From Jacaranda mimosifolia (taxonomy: Eukaryota > Streptophyta > Magnoliopsida > Lamiales > Bignoniaceae): a DNA stretch of 64,000 bases. The notes beneath the pieces were generated by a model. That model searched no databases. It worked only from the letters and a program-made list of their open reading frames with translations, and was not told the origin of the DNA. Shown here piece after piece: positions 12,160 to 24,964 of this stretch. The stretch's first letter is position 1, and the number at the start of each line of letters is the position of its first letter. The translations under genes and the position numbers were made by a program. The stretch spans positions 6,971,001 through 7,035,000 of the forward strand of contig CM032126.1 in assembly GCA_018894105.1 (NCBI GenBank), given 5' to 3'.

Positions 12160-15100
12160 TTAACTGACCATTGGTTCAGGACTGGCAGCCGGCAGTATAT
12201 CCAACAGTGAATTCTGTGGCTCCAGTTCTTCATGCCATAGAGGGAGGGTGTCGCCTGGATAGAACTTTCTCTCAACTCCATCTTTGTTAATCTGAAATTG
12301 AGGAGCCACAACAATTAGGTTTGTGGAAAAAAAAAAAAATTGAAGAAATGGTAAGACTGGATACAGAATTTTCCAACTGCTACACAAATACCATTTTAGT
12401 TTTAGAGCAAAGTTAATTACTTCTACCATGACAGTGCGGTCAATCCTAATGCAATTGGAAACTATATTCAGACGTCTGCTATCAAATGCTAGTGTATTGA
12501 CACTAAGTGAAAATCTTGGTGCAAACTAATAAAAAACCAGATTTGCAAACAGTAAAACCATATTTGCATGTTTGAGCAAACATTGATTCTTCACTCAAAT
12601 CATGTATAGTAGCTATTGGAAGCAACAGGAACATCAAATAATGGGAGCTAATCAATATTCAAAAGCAAGTTTGTCATTTAATTCCCACATTTATGATGGG
12701 AAACAATCACTACTAGGAAGCTAGTTTATAATGAGAAAGCAACTCACAGTCACTGTTCGAACAACACCACCACTGGCACCATCCCGAGCAATGGCAAGAG
12801 AGACTGCCTTCACAACTAATTGCTGTGGAAAAGGTCAAAGAAAACACACTATTTAGTGATATCTCTGACACAGGTCAAGATTCAACATAGTGATAGTAAT
12901 GCAGGTCCTCTTGTCTATGTGTAGATTAAACCAACTTATATTGATACATAATATACAAACCTCAGCTTCTTCTCGAGTCATTCCTTCCTTCCACACTTGA
13001 TCAAAGAAGCCATACAGATAAGAAGAGCCAGATCCTGAGATAAAATAAGGATTCATTGCATATTACCAACTGCATATATCAGAAGTTCAATGTTGTTATA
13101 CTCGTTAAATGCTAACTAAAAGTGGTAGAGAATACAGATCTTCAGGATAACTCTAAATAGAGGATAATGGTGTATATGGCTGTCTGAAAATTGGGGCCAG
13201 TGAAGATCCGAGGCAACTCTAATTAGTTTGTGAATAGTTTATTGAACTAGACTTAAAATAAAGGCTTCAACCATCAGGCATCTAAGCCCATAAAGTCTGC
13301 TGTCTTAAAAAATTATACTTTAGCTCATCCTTGATTCAATTAATAAATTGAAATAGGATTCTCTGCTGTTCAAACTTTAATCTACAACTACACTGCCAGG
13401 TTTAAGAGGTAACGGAAATGTGCAATGCCCAATTATTTCGGTATTGAGCATCGAAGTAATGCTCAGACCAGTTTTCTACCTTCCACAACCATGCTGGGAC
13501 TCGACCAGGCAAACAATTGGGTAATTAGGTAAAAGAGTTGTAAACAATCGGATATCTTTACGACTTTAAACAGCTTAGCTTAACCTGGATTTATTTTATA
13601 AGGACCATAGACCTGATAGGAACTCTCACTTGGCAATAGCTTAAAAACCAGACTCACGCAAAGATAAAATAACAAATAATGAGAGCAAACCTCCAATAGT
13701 GAAAGGCAGCTCTAAAATTGTTCCTCCCAGAGGTATTCCATAAATTTTACCCCCTTCATACTTATCCCATCCACCGACAATCAGGCCAGTTTGGAGCATA
13801 TTCTGCACAATCAGTAGATTATCATGAAATTAAGACAAGAAAACAACACAGAAAGCTATATCCAACACATTGCCAAGAATCATGTTGGAAATAATAAAGC
13901 AAAAGGGAAACATTAGTAGACTTACATGATTAAGAACATGCTGTATAATACGTTTTATCACAGGTATAAACTACTCAAAATAAAATTCAGTCATTCAGTG
14001 GGGCCAATAAAAATTAGTTTTTGGCAGGGCATTTTATTTTGAACTAGTATGTTATCCTGTTTAATACCACAGTTGGTTCATGATTGAATTATGGTTCCAA
14101 GAATAACAACGTGATGTAATTTGAATGTCTAACCAAAATGTACATATTTTTACATATCATGTACGTGAACAAATAAATGAACAAGACAGAAATGGTTGAA
14201 GACAAATTTTGTAGTAATTAAAGCATATCTAAATAGGATTCTCAAAAGTAAAACTTAATTGTCCTATCAAATTTTGATGGTTGTTCACTGTTCATTAAGT
14301 TGCAAAGGACTAACCCACTATCTCTGTAAAAGAACATTAAAATGCTGTACAGTGCAATGCCAATTCAAACATTTCTAATTCTAGGATTATAGCCCACGTA
14401 ATTTTTCAAGTGTGTTTCTGTGTCTGAAGAGAGAGAGGGTAAAGTAGTTAGACTTTGTTCACTACTTTATATACTCTTCACTCTTGAATTTAGATGCAAT
14501 TAGAAAGTCGAAACTCATTCACAAAGCTAAAGTCTATTAATAACATTTTATAGCATAACATATTGTCACTTATCTTCAACTTGTCTTGAAGAGAGAGATA
14601 CCTTGAACTTCAAGGACAATATCTTAACAACACCATGATGTGTAAACTGTGAGGGCATACTACCATTTCAATGGTAACATAAACTTCTGTCATAGCAAGT
14701 GAGTACTGATACTGAAAGAGATTAAACAAATCAATTATTTTAATTAGACCATGTTCTCATGCAAGCCAATAGATGACTCAACTTTCTTTTAGAAAAATAT
14801 GTTGCGCATTCTGATTTACAGAACCCATGTACCATATAAAATTACTCATTGAAAATATTGGCTTCTGTATATTGTATATTAAAAGGATGTTTTTGGTTGC
14901 CAGATGCAATTCTCAACTCGTAAAGTTACATAAAGCCGTAACTTTGGAGGTAAATTTTTTTTATAAACCTTGTTATTGTAAGACAATAATCTGACAAGGT
15001 TCGCAGCAACTTTTACAGTTGAAGGCTGCCCAAGCTGTATCCTGCATCAAAATAAGAGTTTTAACTTTATCAACATTTCCCAGATCAATATTATGCCTCA

Positions 15101-16931
15101 CAAGAGGTTCAACCCAATTATTGAAACCTATCAGTACTCCTAAAGAAGAAGCATAATAGCCATCAAAATATCAGAAAATTTCTTTTCAAGCAGATAATCT
15201 ACAGGAGATGGTAACTTAAATTTCCAGACCCATTTCTCTGCATATTCGTTAATGAAATATGCAAGGGGATCCTAACATCAACTAAGGTCTGCCAGAACTC
15301 AAGATGGAAAAAGCAATAGAGTAACAGGGGGTCCAGTTTTTCCATACAACTTCAAAGTGCCTGAATAAACTTCATCTGTTCACTATATACAACTTAAATA
15401 AGTTCCTGAAATAATTACAGATCTACAAAAGCCAAATATAATCAAGTAAATGATGAACAGCAGCTGCAATCACCACTAAAAAGCAAACTGAAATGGTAAA
15501 GCTTAAAATTTCTTATCTTGGCATGCATGATGGATTCCCCCTTGCACTCCCTAGAATCTCTTCCAATGCATAAGTTCATATTAAGTAGTGTAGAGATCAC
15601 GAAAACACAGCATGTTATGCCAAAGGATGAGAAAATGTGACAAAATTACTAACATACAATGTCCAACATTATCAATTAGAAAGGACCAAGTAATGTTTAT
15701 TCCATTTTTGTACTGTAACTTATGGTCAGATGAATACAAAATTATAAATCTTGGTTGCAATTTTCTTAAGTGGATTTTCCTCCATAGATAAAGACAAGGA
15801 AGATTAGCTTCTTAACAATTGCCAACCCCAACATAAGCCCCAAAGGCATACCACTCGTGCAGACAAGAAGGCAAGTGATGATGTAGGAAAACTATTTCAT
15901 AGTGTGAATTATAATGCAGACTTACGTGTGTTGATGGAGAAAGTAGCGAACATAATCTGAAACAATCTGCGAATCTGCTGCCTGATCAAAGAACATCGCA
16001 AAATGAGCTACTGAAAAGAAAGAAAGGAGAGTTTACAAGGGAAAAAGAAAAAAAGACCACTCAAGTAATTCTCTTTATGTCATTCCCACATTAAAGTTAT
16101 CTTTTACTTCCTGGTTAAATGCATCCTAAACAAATTGAATTAAATCAACAAGACAAATATCAAAATCTTTGATCACCAATTTGAGAAAGAAACATAAGAA
16201 CTAGCTTTCGTAAGTTGCGAAAAGAAATGCATCACTTATCTAATTATGGAAAGCAAAAATATCCACTCTCACTCCATCTAGAAAAAATCTCTAGTACTAG
16301 CTAACTCGTGAGGTAGTATTAGCAAAAGGCAAAAATATGCTGCGAAGCTTCCCTCACATAGCGCCCTTAAGCACACATATATTACATAACCTTACAAGAA
16401 CAAAAAATATCTGAACTCAATCACAATTTAACATTTGGCCACCATAAGCAATTTTTCTCAGTTTTCAATTTTTTTCTAACCAAAAAGCAGACACTCAATT
16501 CAGAAAACAATATGAGAAAACCAGCAAAGTTTTGCATTACAGCAATTTTAAATATCTAAATAATCTGCTAAATTGCATACTATAACCCTAAAAAAGGGGG
16601 CAAACAAAGAAGGCATAAAGGTCCATCATTAAATTCTTACCGAGCCAGAGCGGCAAAGGTAGACATTATCCGTCAACTGAGTGATCTTATCGGATGCCCT
16701 ATTCGCCACATACATTCCTACAAATTCATATTTACTTTAGACTTTGTAATAAAAAGAAAACCTAGCATTTAACAAATACGAACTTAATCAAACAGGAAAA
16801 TCCTTGGGGGAGGGATTACCTGTGCTGGTGCGAGAGTCTGCGCCGAGAACAACGCCGCCGTCGTAGGTGACTCCAATGATGGTGGTACCCATCGAGTGTG
16901 GAGCATTGAGATCGCCTGAAGTCACGTCCAT
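12160..16931 (-). CDS. PBA1: 20S proteasome subunit beta-1 (PBA1), 8 exons, 236 aa
   Basis: Catalytic subunit of the 20S proteasome core, with caspase-like (post-acidic) activity. It acts in the cytosol and nucleus. Exons in transcription order: 16931-16820, 16717-16641, 15981-15926, 15041-14969, 13802-13691, 13034-12961, 12822-12748, 12291-12160. The total is 711 nt, in frame. The 15-residue propeptide ends in Gly before the N-terminal nucleophile Thr16 ([15 protein letters not shown]). The catalytic Asp and Lys lie in [10 protein letters not shown] and RASDKITQL. Later family blocks are [27 protein letters not shown] and [16 protein letters not shown]. Length is close to the roughly 233 aa of Arabidopsis PBA1, which it resembles throughout. 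All junctions are GT-AG. Long introns hold no recognised gene. It is convergent with the ARF gene and divergent from CYP73A. Confidence 0.97.
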
Positions 16932-17348
16932 GGTGCTTATGGTGGAGAATGATCAATTGAGCTTAAACTGGAGTAGATTAACAATAGAGGTTCCCTAATA
17001 AATTGGGGTTAAAATTGGAGGAGCGGAGAGAATAAAGGGAGAGTTTCGTGTCGCCGAAGAAGGACGGATGTAACAGTTGTTAATTACCAGCCTGACCCCT
17101 TCAATTTTCGTTAATTGTTAAGTGGCCCATCCCATATGATAATTTCAATTAAAAAAATAAATCCCTAAAACCAACTTAAAATTGGTATTCCCTTCAATCA
17201 ATTGACTCTATTTCCTCTTCTCGAGCATCTTGTATGAAAGTGAAATCTTTCTTTCTTTCTTTCTTTTTCTTTTCCTCAACCACATAACATATAAATCATA
17301 ATAATATGTCATTTCACATTATTATGGGCACTAATTTATTTATATTTA
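16932..17348 (-). promoter_or_regulatory. Proteasome beta-1 5' leader and promoter region
   Basis: Sequence upstream of the PBA1 start codon up to the Mutator-like element. It holds a CTTT-repeat patch near 17,248-17,270 (opposite strand: AAAG) and AT-rich DNA. No clear TATA box was pinned down. The promoter is confined to about 420 bp before the inserted element. Confidence 0.4.
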
Positions 17349-17357
17349 TAATCATAA

Positions 17358-18452
17358 GGGTAAAGAGTAAACAACCCCCAATGTATAGGATTATTTGCAC
17401 TTTGTCCCCCAATCGTTGTAAGTGTGCGGAATAATTACTTAACATTTGCCCAATGTGCTTAAATACCCCATGTTCTAGCTTTCCGGTGGCATAGTTAAAA
17501 GTTGTTGCACTTTGTCCCCTGATGTTTTAAAAAAATTATATTTAGCTACCCAAAGTACTTTAAAATATTACCCTTAGCATTAAATTCATATTTTGGTGGA
17601 ATAAAATCAAATATTTTGTCAAATATTGCTATCATATATTACTTAATTGTCAATATATCACTAGTTTTGTCAATCTGAGTTATCTGAAATCTATAACAAC
17701 TTAATGGTACAAGTTTTTCTAAATTAATGTGTTTAAGATAATTAAAATAATTTAGAGTTATATGAAATGATTGTTATGGTGTACTTATAAATTTGTGTTT
17801 TTTTGTTTAATTAATATTGTAAGTAGTTTTAGGTTTTAATTTGAATAAGAATATATAAGATAGATGACACTAGTTGGATGAATATTGACAACAAATAATG
17901 TAGATCTTAATATCAATATTATCTCTCTTATTTGTTACTCTATTTAAATTAAAAATATTTAATGTCATTTGCTAACAAATATGCATAATGTTATATTGAT
18001 ATAAAATCAATTAGGATATAGTTTTAAAATTAGTTTTAATAAACTTATTCATATAAACTAAGTAATTAAAATATAATTATAAAATTAATTTGTAAATATA
18101 TAATTGCTTAAATTGATTTAACTGTCCATATATTGATAAGTGACTGGTGTATGATAATATTTTATATAAACTATTTCATTTAATTACACACAAAAATAAA
18201 ATTTAATGATAAAAGTGCTACACTTTAGAATGATTAAAATGTTAAATGCATATTTTGTTAAAGTTCAGGAGGTAAAGTGCAACATATCCAAAGTATTTCA
18301 GCATCTCCGGTGGAATATTCTGCCAAAAAATGAAACGAGGGAATATTCAAACACATTTAGTAAAAGTGGGGTAATTTTTTTGCACATCTGCAACGGTAGG
18401 GGGGCAAAGTGTACATGGGCGTATACGTTAGGGGGCTGTCAGCTATTTACCC
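17358..18452. mobile_element. Mutator-like non-autonomous DNA transposon 3 (1.1 kb), perfect 9-bp target duplication
   Basis: The element starts GGGTAAA and ends TTTACCC. It is flanked by identical 9-mers TAATCATAA at 17349-17357 and 18453-18461. Both ends carry degenerate inverted repeats over about 200 bp with related blocks (GCACTTTGTCCCCC on the left, GCACTTTACC and CACTTTGCCCCCC in the reverse complement of the right). The core is very AT-rich and has no transposase frame. It sits in the spacer between the divergent proteasome and CYP73A genes. Confidence 0.85.
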
Positions 18453-18461
18453 TAATCATAA

Positions 18462-19183
18462 ATACGATAACTTTCATGCCTTCAATATCAAATAATATTA
18501 AATATATAATTTATACACACAAACATTTACATGTTTAGTATCAATTAACAATATTCAAATACATAATTTATTGACACAAACATTTATATTCAACTATAGA
18601 TTTATAAATAATGATGTTGGACTTATATATTCTAAAAATTTTGAAGTTTCAAATTTAGAAAAGATAAGAAGTAAATAGTAAGTGTAATGAAATATTCTAA
18701 TAAATATTGAATAAAATATGATATAACCAATGAAATGCCATCAATAAGCTAATATTACTTGTAACCATGTAAAGAATAGGTGCACAAACCGCAGTGTTAG
18801 AGCAAAAAGAGTATTGTAAAAGGTTCTTAATATCTACGTCATCTAAACCAAACACTCAAATATTAAAGACATCTAAACCAAATATTAAACTTATTAAAGA
18901 CAACCTAAAGAAAAGCACACGAATTAAACAAGCATGAAACTATTTTCTAAAATAGTGGACCCGCAGTTTACTATTTCATCCCACCAACTACCAAATTGTG
19001 ACTTCAAATATTGTTCTATTCCTACCCAGATTGCAAGAGTAAGGCCCATAGATTTCCTCAAAACCATTGGACTCTCTCACCAACTTCCCAACTATGCAAT
19101 GTATATTCTCCTCTCTATATATAGTCTATTGCCCTTTGCCCCATATTCCCACCACACAACAAGAAAAGTGAAAAAAAGGAAAG
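18462..19183 (+). promoter_or_regulatory. CYP73A promoter with AC-element-like motifs and TATA box
   Basis: CTATATATAG at 19115-19124 is a good TATA box about 60 bp before the ATG. CACCAAC occurs at 18982-18988 and 19078-19084, and CCTACCC at 19021-19027. These resemble the AC elements (ACC-A/T-A/C-C type) that MYB factors use to co-regulate phenylpropanoid genes. The upstream 18,462-18,900 part is plain AT-rich DNA. Confidence 0.5.
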
Positions 19184-20873
19184 ATGGGCATTTTCAACAA
19201 AACCTTCTTTTGCACATTAGTGACAATTGCCTTCCTCTCATGCACTAAACTACAATTCTTCCCCTTTTCCATTCCTTTTCCTCTGACACTTTGCACACTC
19301 ATTTGCCCTTTACTTCCCCTCATCATTCACTTTCTCCAATCCCCCAACCCCAGCCCCAACCTCCCACCAGGGCCAAAACCTTTCCCCATATTTGGCAACT
19401 GGCTTCAAGTTGGCAATGACTTGAACCACCGCCTGCTCGCGGCCATGTCCCAGACCTACGGGCCAGTATTCTTGCTCAAACTCGGTTCTAAAAATCTCGT
19501 TGTGGTCTCTAGTCCTGACTTGGCAAGTCAAGTCCTACACTCGCAAGGCGTGGAATTTGGATCACGCCCAAGAAACGTCGTGTTCGACATATTCACAGGC
19601 AATGGCCAAGACATGGTGTTCACAGTCTACGGCGAGCATTGGCGCAAAATGCGCCGTATAATGACCCTCCCATTTTTCACCAACAAAGTAGTTAATCAAT
19701 ATAGTGACATGTGGGAGAATGAAATGGACCTTGTGGTTGATGACTTGAGAAGTAATGAGGGAGTCATGAAAGAAGGCATAGTGATCAGAAGGCGCCTCCA
19801 ATTGATGCTGTATAATATCATGTACAGGATGATGTTTGATGCAAAATTTGAGTCCCTAAATGATCCCTTGTTCATTGAGGCGACCAAGTTCAATTCAGAA
19901 AGAAGCCGGCTGGCGCAGAGCTTCGAGTACAATTATGGGGACTTCATTCCATTGCTAAGGCCTTTTCTGAAAGGATACTTGAAAAAATGCAGGGATTTGC
20001 AGAGTAGAAGACTTGCGTTCTTCAACAACTATTATGTTGAGAAGCGAAGGTAATTTGAAATATATCTGTATAAGTTCATAGTTCCCTTAATAACTATATA
20101 TGCTGCTGATGGATACCTGGATGGTTCCATTCAGGAAAATAATGGCTGAAAATGGAGAAAAACACAAGATAAGCTGTGCAATCGATCACATTATAGATGC
20201 TCAAATGAAAGGAGAAATTAGTGAAGAGAATGTGCTGTACATAGTGGAGAACATCAACGTAGCAGCCATTGAAACTACTCTGTGGTCCATGGAATGGGCG
20301 ATTGCGGAGCTGGCCAATCATCCAGCCATCCAACGCAAGATCCGTGATGAAATCTCAACCGTCCTTGAAGGGCAGAGAGTGACTGAATCAAATTTGCATC
20401 AACTCCCATATCTACAAGCCACAGTGAACGAGACATTGAGGCTTCACAGCCCAATTCCTCTGTTGGTACCCCATATGAATCTTGAAGAAGCAAAGTTAGG
20501 AGGCTACACTATTCCTAAAGAATCAAAGGTTGTGGTCAATGCCTGGTGGCTGGCCAACAATCCGGCGTGGTGGAAAGACCCTGATGAGTTCCGGCCAGAG
20601 CGGTTCTTGGAGGAAGATTGCGCCACAGAGGCGGCTGTTGCTGGCGGCAAAGTTGATTTCCGGTTCTTGCCTTTCGGCATGGGGAGGAGGAGCTGCCCTG
20701 GAATCATTCTTGCATTGCCAATTCTTGGTTTAGTGATTGCAAAACTGGTGTCAAATTTTGATATCCAAGTTCCACCAGGCTTGGCTAAGATTGATGTGAG
20801 CGAAAAAGGAGGACAGTTCAGTCTGCACATTGCTAAGCATTCTACTATTGTGTTCAAGCCCATCAAGGCATAG
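19184..20873 (+). CDS. CYP73A: Trans-cinnamate 4-hydroxylase, cytochrome P450 CYP73A (class II-like), 534 aa
   Basis: P450 mono-oxygenase of the endoplasmic reticulum that converts trans-cinnamate to p-coumarate, the second step of the phenylpropanoid (lignin, flavonoid) pathway. Exons 19184-20049 and 20135-20873 give 1605 nt, in frame. A hydrophobic N-terminal anchor of about 50 residues is followed by the proline-rich hinge [13 protein letters not shown]. The substrate-side block [16 protein letters not shown]-helix AAIETT, K-helix ETLR, PERF (FRPERF) and the heme loop [11 protein letters not shown] (Cys about residue 476) follow. The long N-terminus (class I enzymes are about 505 aa) points to class II. 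CYP73A genes commonly have two introns. Here the sequence reads straight through the usual second site near the I-helix, so that intron seems lost. The start in AAAGATGGG is the first ATG of the frame with the anchor. Confidence 0.95.
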
Positions 20874-22045
20874 GAAAGCTTCGGGTAGACCTCAAATGCA
20901 GAACACAACAAAAATAAAGCCTGAATACTATTTTCTTTAGTGATTTATTTTCTTGACACCCAATATGATTTATCAGCGTGGGGTTGTACAATATGTGAAG
21001 CACACAGAAAAGAAGTGAGCATAAAAGACACTGTATAAGTGTAACTTGTATATTCTAGTATTAAAAAGAATATCAGAATCTCATATGATAAAGCATAGAC
21101 AATACACAACTTTTTTTTCCTAAAAATTACAACTAATCACCAGTATACACTCGTCAATCCAATATATTAATAACTATCGCCAGCCCATGTTTTTATACGG
21201 CATAAATGATAGTTGCACTGGCATATTCAACCAAGAAAGAAAGCAATTAAATTTTATGACCATCAGCAAAGAAATTACTTAAACATAATAGACATTACGT
21301 TTTCTATGGCAAATATAGTTGCAGTGAAATTACATTGAGAAGGAAGAGGAGAAGAAAAACACCTCGGAATGTATAAAGAATGATAAGGTTGACAAGCTTG
21401 TTTTTGTGGATAAGATGGCGGGAAAGTCCAGGTTAACGACCGTAAGGAAGAGGCCAGATGTTCTTGGTACCTCAAGGCATGTTGTCCAAAAATGAAAAAC
21501 AAGTCATTAAAAACCTTTGGTTTTATCTTGAGGATTGTTTATGAGTGATCATGCATTTTGAATTCTAACGGTTGGTCTGGATTTTATTTAATATGGACAA
21601 TGAATTCTGCTGAAAAATTGATGAAAAGTTATAGTTAATTCCAATGGCTTATCCGTCCCTGTCCCACTTCTTCACGACGATTAGGCAATCTATTACTAGA
21701 GTCATAGCAGACAAGTCCAAGATTATCAAGTTACCTGTAAGTTATTCTTGCATCTGACTATGTTTTTACATCATCAACTGGTTTATTTCACATGGAACCA
21801 ATCTACAAAAATTGTCATATATTAGTTGCTCAAATTTGCATTTTTAAAAATTAAGGATCATAAATAGAGATACATGGTTAGCCTTCCATGACAAAGAAGC
21901 ATAATTGACATCAGATTTCACCAAGAGTACTCACACTTAGTAGTTTTGAAAGAGAAACTCCAATGGTCTCTTTTACTATAGATAGCAAGCCAGAATGGTG
22001 AAAAAGCCAACATTCGTTCAATGGCATCAGTCAGGATACCAAAGC
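20874..22045. other. CYP73A 3' region and intergenic DNA
   Basis: The proximal 200 bp is the likely 3' untranslated region. The rest is AT-rich. A mildly GC-richer patch near 21,360-21,480 has no recognisable product. No mobile-element ends were found. Confidence 0.45.
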
Positions 22046-23351
22046 AGCCAAGTTAGACAGATGTCTAGCCAAATGCTTGCATCATCTTGCTGCTGCTGCT
22101 AAGTTTTGATTGACAATAAAGTCTCAAAATAATCATTATCTATCAGAAAACTCAAGGCTACCAATAAGAATTTTCATTGCTAAAAAGAACATATATTGTC
22201 TTAGACTTGCATAACTCTTCACATGATGCACGATAATTTGAACACGTATAATCAAGGGGAAAATTACTGCAGTAATTTCACTTATTTGTTTGGTCATCAC
22301 AAAGTACAAAGTGTTGCCTGCTCCATTTCTCCACTGATAAACAACATGTATCTCAACCATAGCATAGGCAACAGGTGACTCCAAATCCAAATAACTTATC
22401 TCCTTTGTCAAAAGATGCTACAAAAGGTGAAACAAATTAAACACATCGAGAAAACAATTGCCGCAGTCTGTCAGCTTTTGGATAGTCTAAACCAACAATG
22501 GCATTCTATGTTGGAATAAAAAAAATACATCAATATATATAGTTCTGCACGGCCAAATACCAAGCAACTGAATCTTAATTTGATGAAAAGGTTCCACCTT
22601 TAAAAAATCTTGCCTGTGAAGAATGAAAATATATTCCTTAATCAAGGCAGAAGTCTTCTCAGCCTAGAACGGTTACATCTTCAATTTTCAAGTACTAAGA
22701 AGTAGAAAATAGAAGAAATGAAGTGCTCATGTGGAATAGAAATCAAATGCAACATCAAACATTCAAGCTGACAGAAAAAAGTGAATCATCTATAACAAGA
22801 TTTCAGGGGATGCATCCATTCTTATCAGCAGCTCTAACACATTTCGTCAGAAACTCAATTATGTATCTTCTTGTGATATTTCACCAAGGACGCCACTATA
22901 AGAATTTTTACTTCCCTTGCCAAAGGGTGGCCTCAGACACATTTCGCATATTTTGATATCAAACAAACAGAAGGTTGAATTTTAATCACCTGCTTGAACA
23001 TCCTCAACATGGAATACTGTTCAGATTCTCTAAGCCAAAACAAAAGATTATAACTAGTTGTTAAGAAAAACTATGCAACCAATGTGATCCAAGACAAACT
23101 AACTGCAAACCTGGCTCACTTCAAACATTGAAAAGAAATAACTAACCAACAGGAGATATACAAGAAAACCGATGTACTCAAATCTGAAAAAGTTAGTTTA
23201 AATCCCTTATATAAATTTACATAAACTTCTCAATCGATTGAACAAGCCAAAATTTGCTGAACAAGAAAGAAAGTTGAAAATAATCCATCCATATTTACAT
23301 GGCAATATACAATATGAAACGAAGATAGTTTTCTTTTGGACTAATGATCGA

Positions 23352-24221
23352 TCATGGTGGATAAATATTTTGATGATCAGCCAAACTAATGGAACGTCCA
23401 CAGCCTTCATCCAGCCCTTGAAACAACACATCAACGTTCTCGATCATCTCCACCTCCGCCAATAGTTGATCGATTGCATCACAAATATCATCGGAGTTTG
23501 ATCTTGCCTTCTTGTGATCACATACATCTACTCCATCACCTTCTCCCAAAGTCTCTGCCGATCTTTTTTTGCTCAATAAATATATATCCTGATCATTATC
23601 TCCATTGATGAACGGTGGTCGGTTAATCTGAATACCTCCAGCGCCATTGCAAGACTTGGAAACACTTCCCTCCGGCGAAAATCTTGGAAGATTCACACTG
23701 CGCTTGTTCTTCGGCAAGTGTCTAATGATCTTACACAACACAAGATTGTTATTCTTTGTCTCTTCATTCAAAGAAACACCGTCCAACGAGTATTCATACA
23801 TGATCCAACGACCAAACGATGATTTCTTGGCGTGCTGAAATGAAAACGCCTTGCTGGAGCCGATTATTTCGCCTGTCTTGGATCTTTTAATCGTTCTTGC
23901 ACCGGTTTGTCCGTCCCATGTACCACAGCCCGCTTTTCTTGAGATCCTATGGCAGTTGGTGCCGACTTTCTTCAGCCTGGTAAAAACGTATATCGTCTTT
24001 GACGTCTCGTCATCATCTTTAGTATGCCAATAGTGAGAGGATTCGTTGATGTCTCCGAAAACATCCCATGGCGCAGTATTTTCATCGTAAAGATCCTTGT
24101 CCAAGATTACATTCCATGGCAATATTGGCAGCCCCCTCAACTTTGTCAACAGGTAGTAGATGAGTTCTTCATCTTTGGGTTGAAAACGATATCCAGGTGG
24201 GATAATTATCAGATCATTCAT
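23352..24221 (-). CDS. NAC-domain transcription factor, copy A (intronless, 289 aa)
   Basis: Plant-specific NAC factor, expected to bind DNA in the nucleus. The NAC domain fills about residues 5-160: subdomain A IPPGYRFQPKDEELIYYLL, B/C with PWDVFG and YVFTRLKK, D with CGTWDGQTGA, and E with WIMYEYSLDG and LCKIIRHLPK. The C-terminal part (about 165-289) is low in known motifs. It has a basic KKRSAE and DHKKARS patch (possible nuclear signal) and an acidic end. Most NAC genes have two introns and this one has none. The domain is divergent from canonical NAC (YRFQPKDEE instead of FRFHPTDEE). It is about 90% or more identical to the copy at 45340-46218. No subfamily is assigned. Confidence 0.9.
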   Translation of the reverse strand: MNDLIIIPPGYRFQPKDEELIYYLLTKLRGLPILPWNVILDKDLYDENTAPWDVFGDINESSHYWHTKDDDETSKTIYVFTRLKKVGTNCHRISRKAGCGTWDGQTGARTIKRSKTGEIIGSSKAFSFQHAKKSSFGRWIMYEYSLDGVSLNEETKNNNLVLCKIIRHLPKNKRSVNLPRFSPEGSVSKSCNGAGGIQINRPPFINGDNDQDIYLLSKKRSAETLGEGDGVDVCDHKKARSNSDDICDAIDQLLAEVEMIENVDVLFQGLDEGCGRSISLADHQNIYPP

Positions 24222-24960
24222 TGTTTCTCGTTTCTCTCGTTGCTCTCTGTAATCTAAGTTTTCTGGGAAAAATATGAATTCTTCGGAGGAGAAATCCTGA
24301 GATATTTGGCGGAAACAAGGCTTCTTTGGCGCGAGTTTGAAGACTATAATTTAAAATGCAATTTTTTTTTTTTTAATAAATAAATTGCTTAAATCTTTTC
24401 CGTCCAATAGTTGAAGCTTGCGAAAAGCTGCGTCAATTTTTAATGTTTTCAAATGTGATAGACTTCTGTTACTTTGTTTAATTTTCACCTTTAGAAATTC
24501 GATCACATTAAAACTAATGGTTAAATATGTCTCACTCACTAAATTATACTCTTATACCGAATGTTTCATTGAATAAAATTTTATATCACTTAATTATGCT
24601 TTGTATATATATATATATATTACAAAATTTTACCTTGGTGTTCATGCAAAACTAATCGGTTTTAATATAATAAATATTACTTTTTATTTTTGAATTTTTA
24701 TAAAGTTTGGATTTTGAAAAAGAAAAGATGAAGTGTGCTGTGGTAGTGTAAAAATTAATACTACTCTAATTTTTTTATCTAATTTTAAGTAAAGCAAACA
24801 TGAAAAATTATTTTGAAGAAAAACTTAAAATTAAAATTATTTACATATACTATCATATGATGTATTTATTTTAATTCATTCTTTTTTTGGTCAATGTGAG
24901 GTGAGTAAATAAAGAAATAATACAGTCACTCACTAGCAAACAATGAGGTAACCGTTATGA
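24222..24960 (-). promoter_or_regulatory. NAC copy A upstream region
   Basis: AT-rich upstream sequence of NAC copy A with a TA microsatellite near 24,605-24,620. It is closely matched by 46,219-46,975 upstream of copy B, and more weakly by 26,650-27,060 upstream of the NAC pseudogene. Conservation of this block in three copies outlines the ancestral duplicated unit of gene plus promoter. Confidence 0.6.
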
Positions 24961-24964
24961 GAAA

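Noticed and set aside
18206..18538. 110-codon frame overlapping the right end of Mutator-like element 3
   Set aside because: It crosses the transposon end and its target duplication into intergenic DNA, so it is not a gene.
18934..19248. 104-codon frame running into the CYP73A start
   Set aside because: It lies across the promoter and TATA box in another frame and has no recognised domain.
22136..22411. Possible minus-strand exon reading DLESPVAYAMVEIHVVYQW
   Set aside because: The equivalent place in duplicate B (about 44,240-44,370) has deletions that destroy it. There is no family match.
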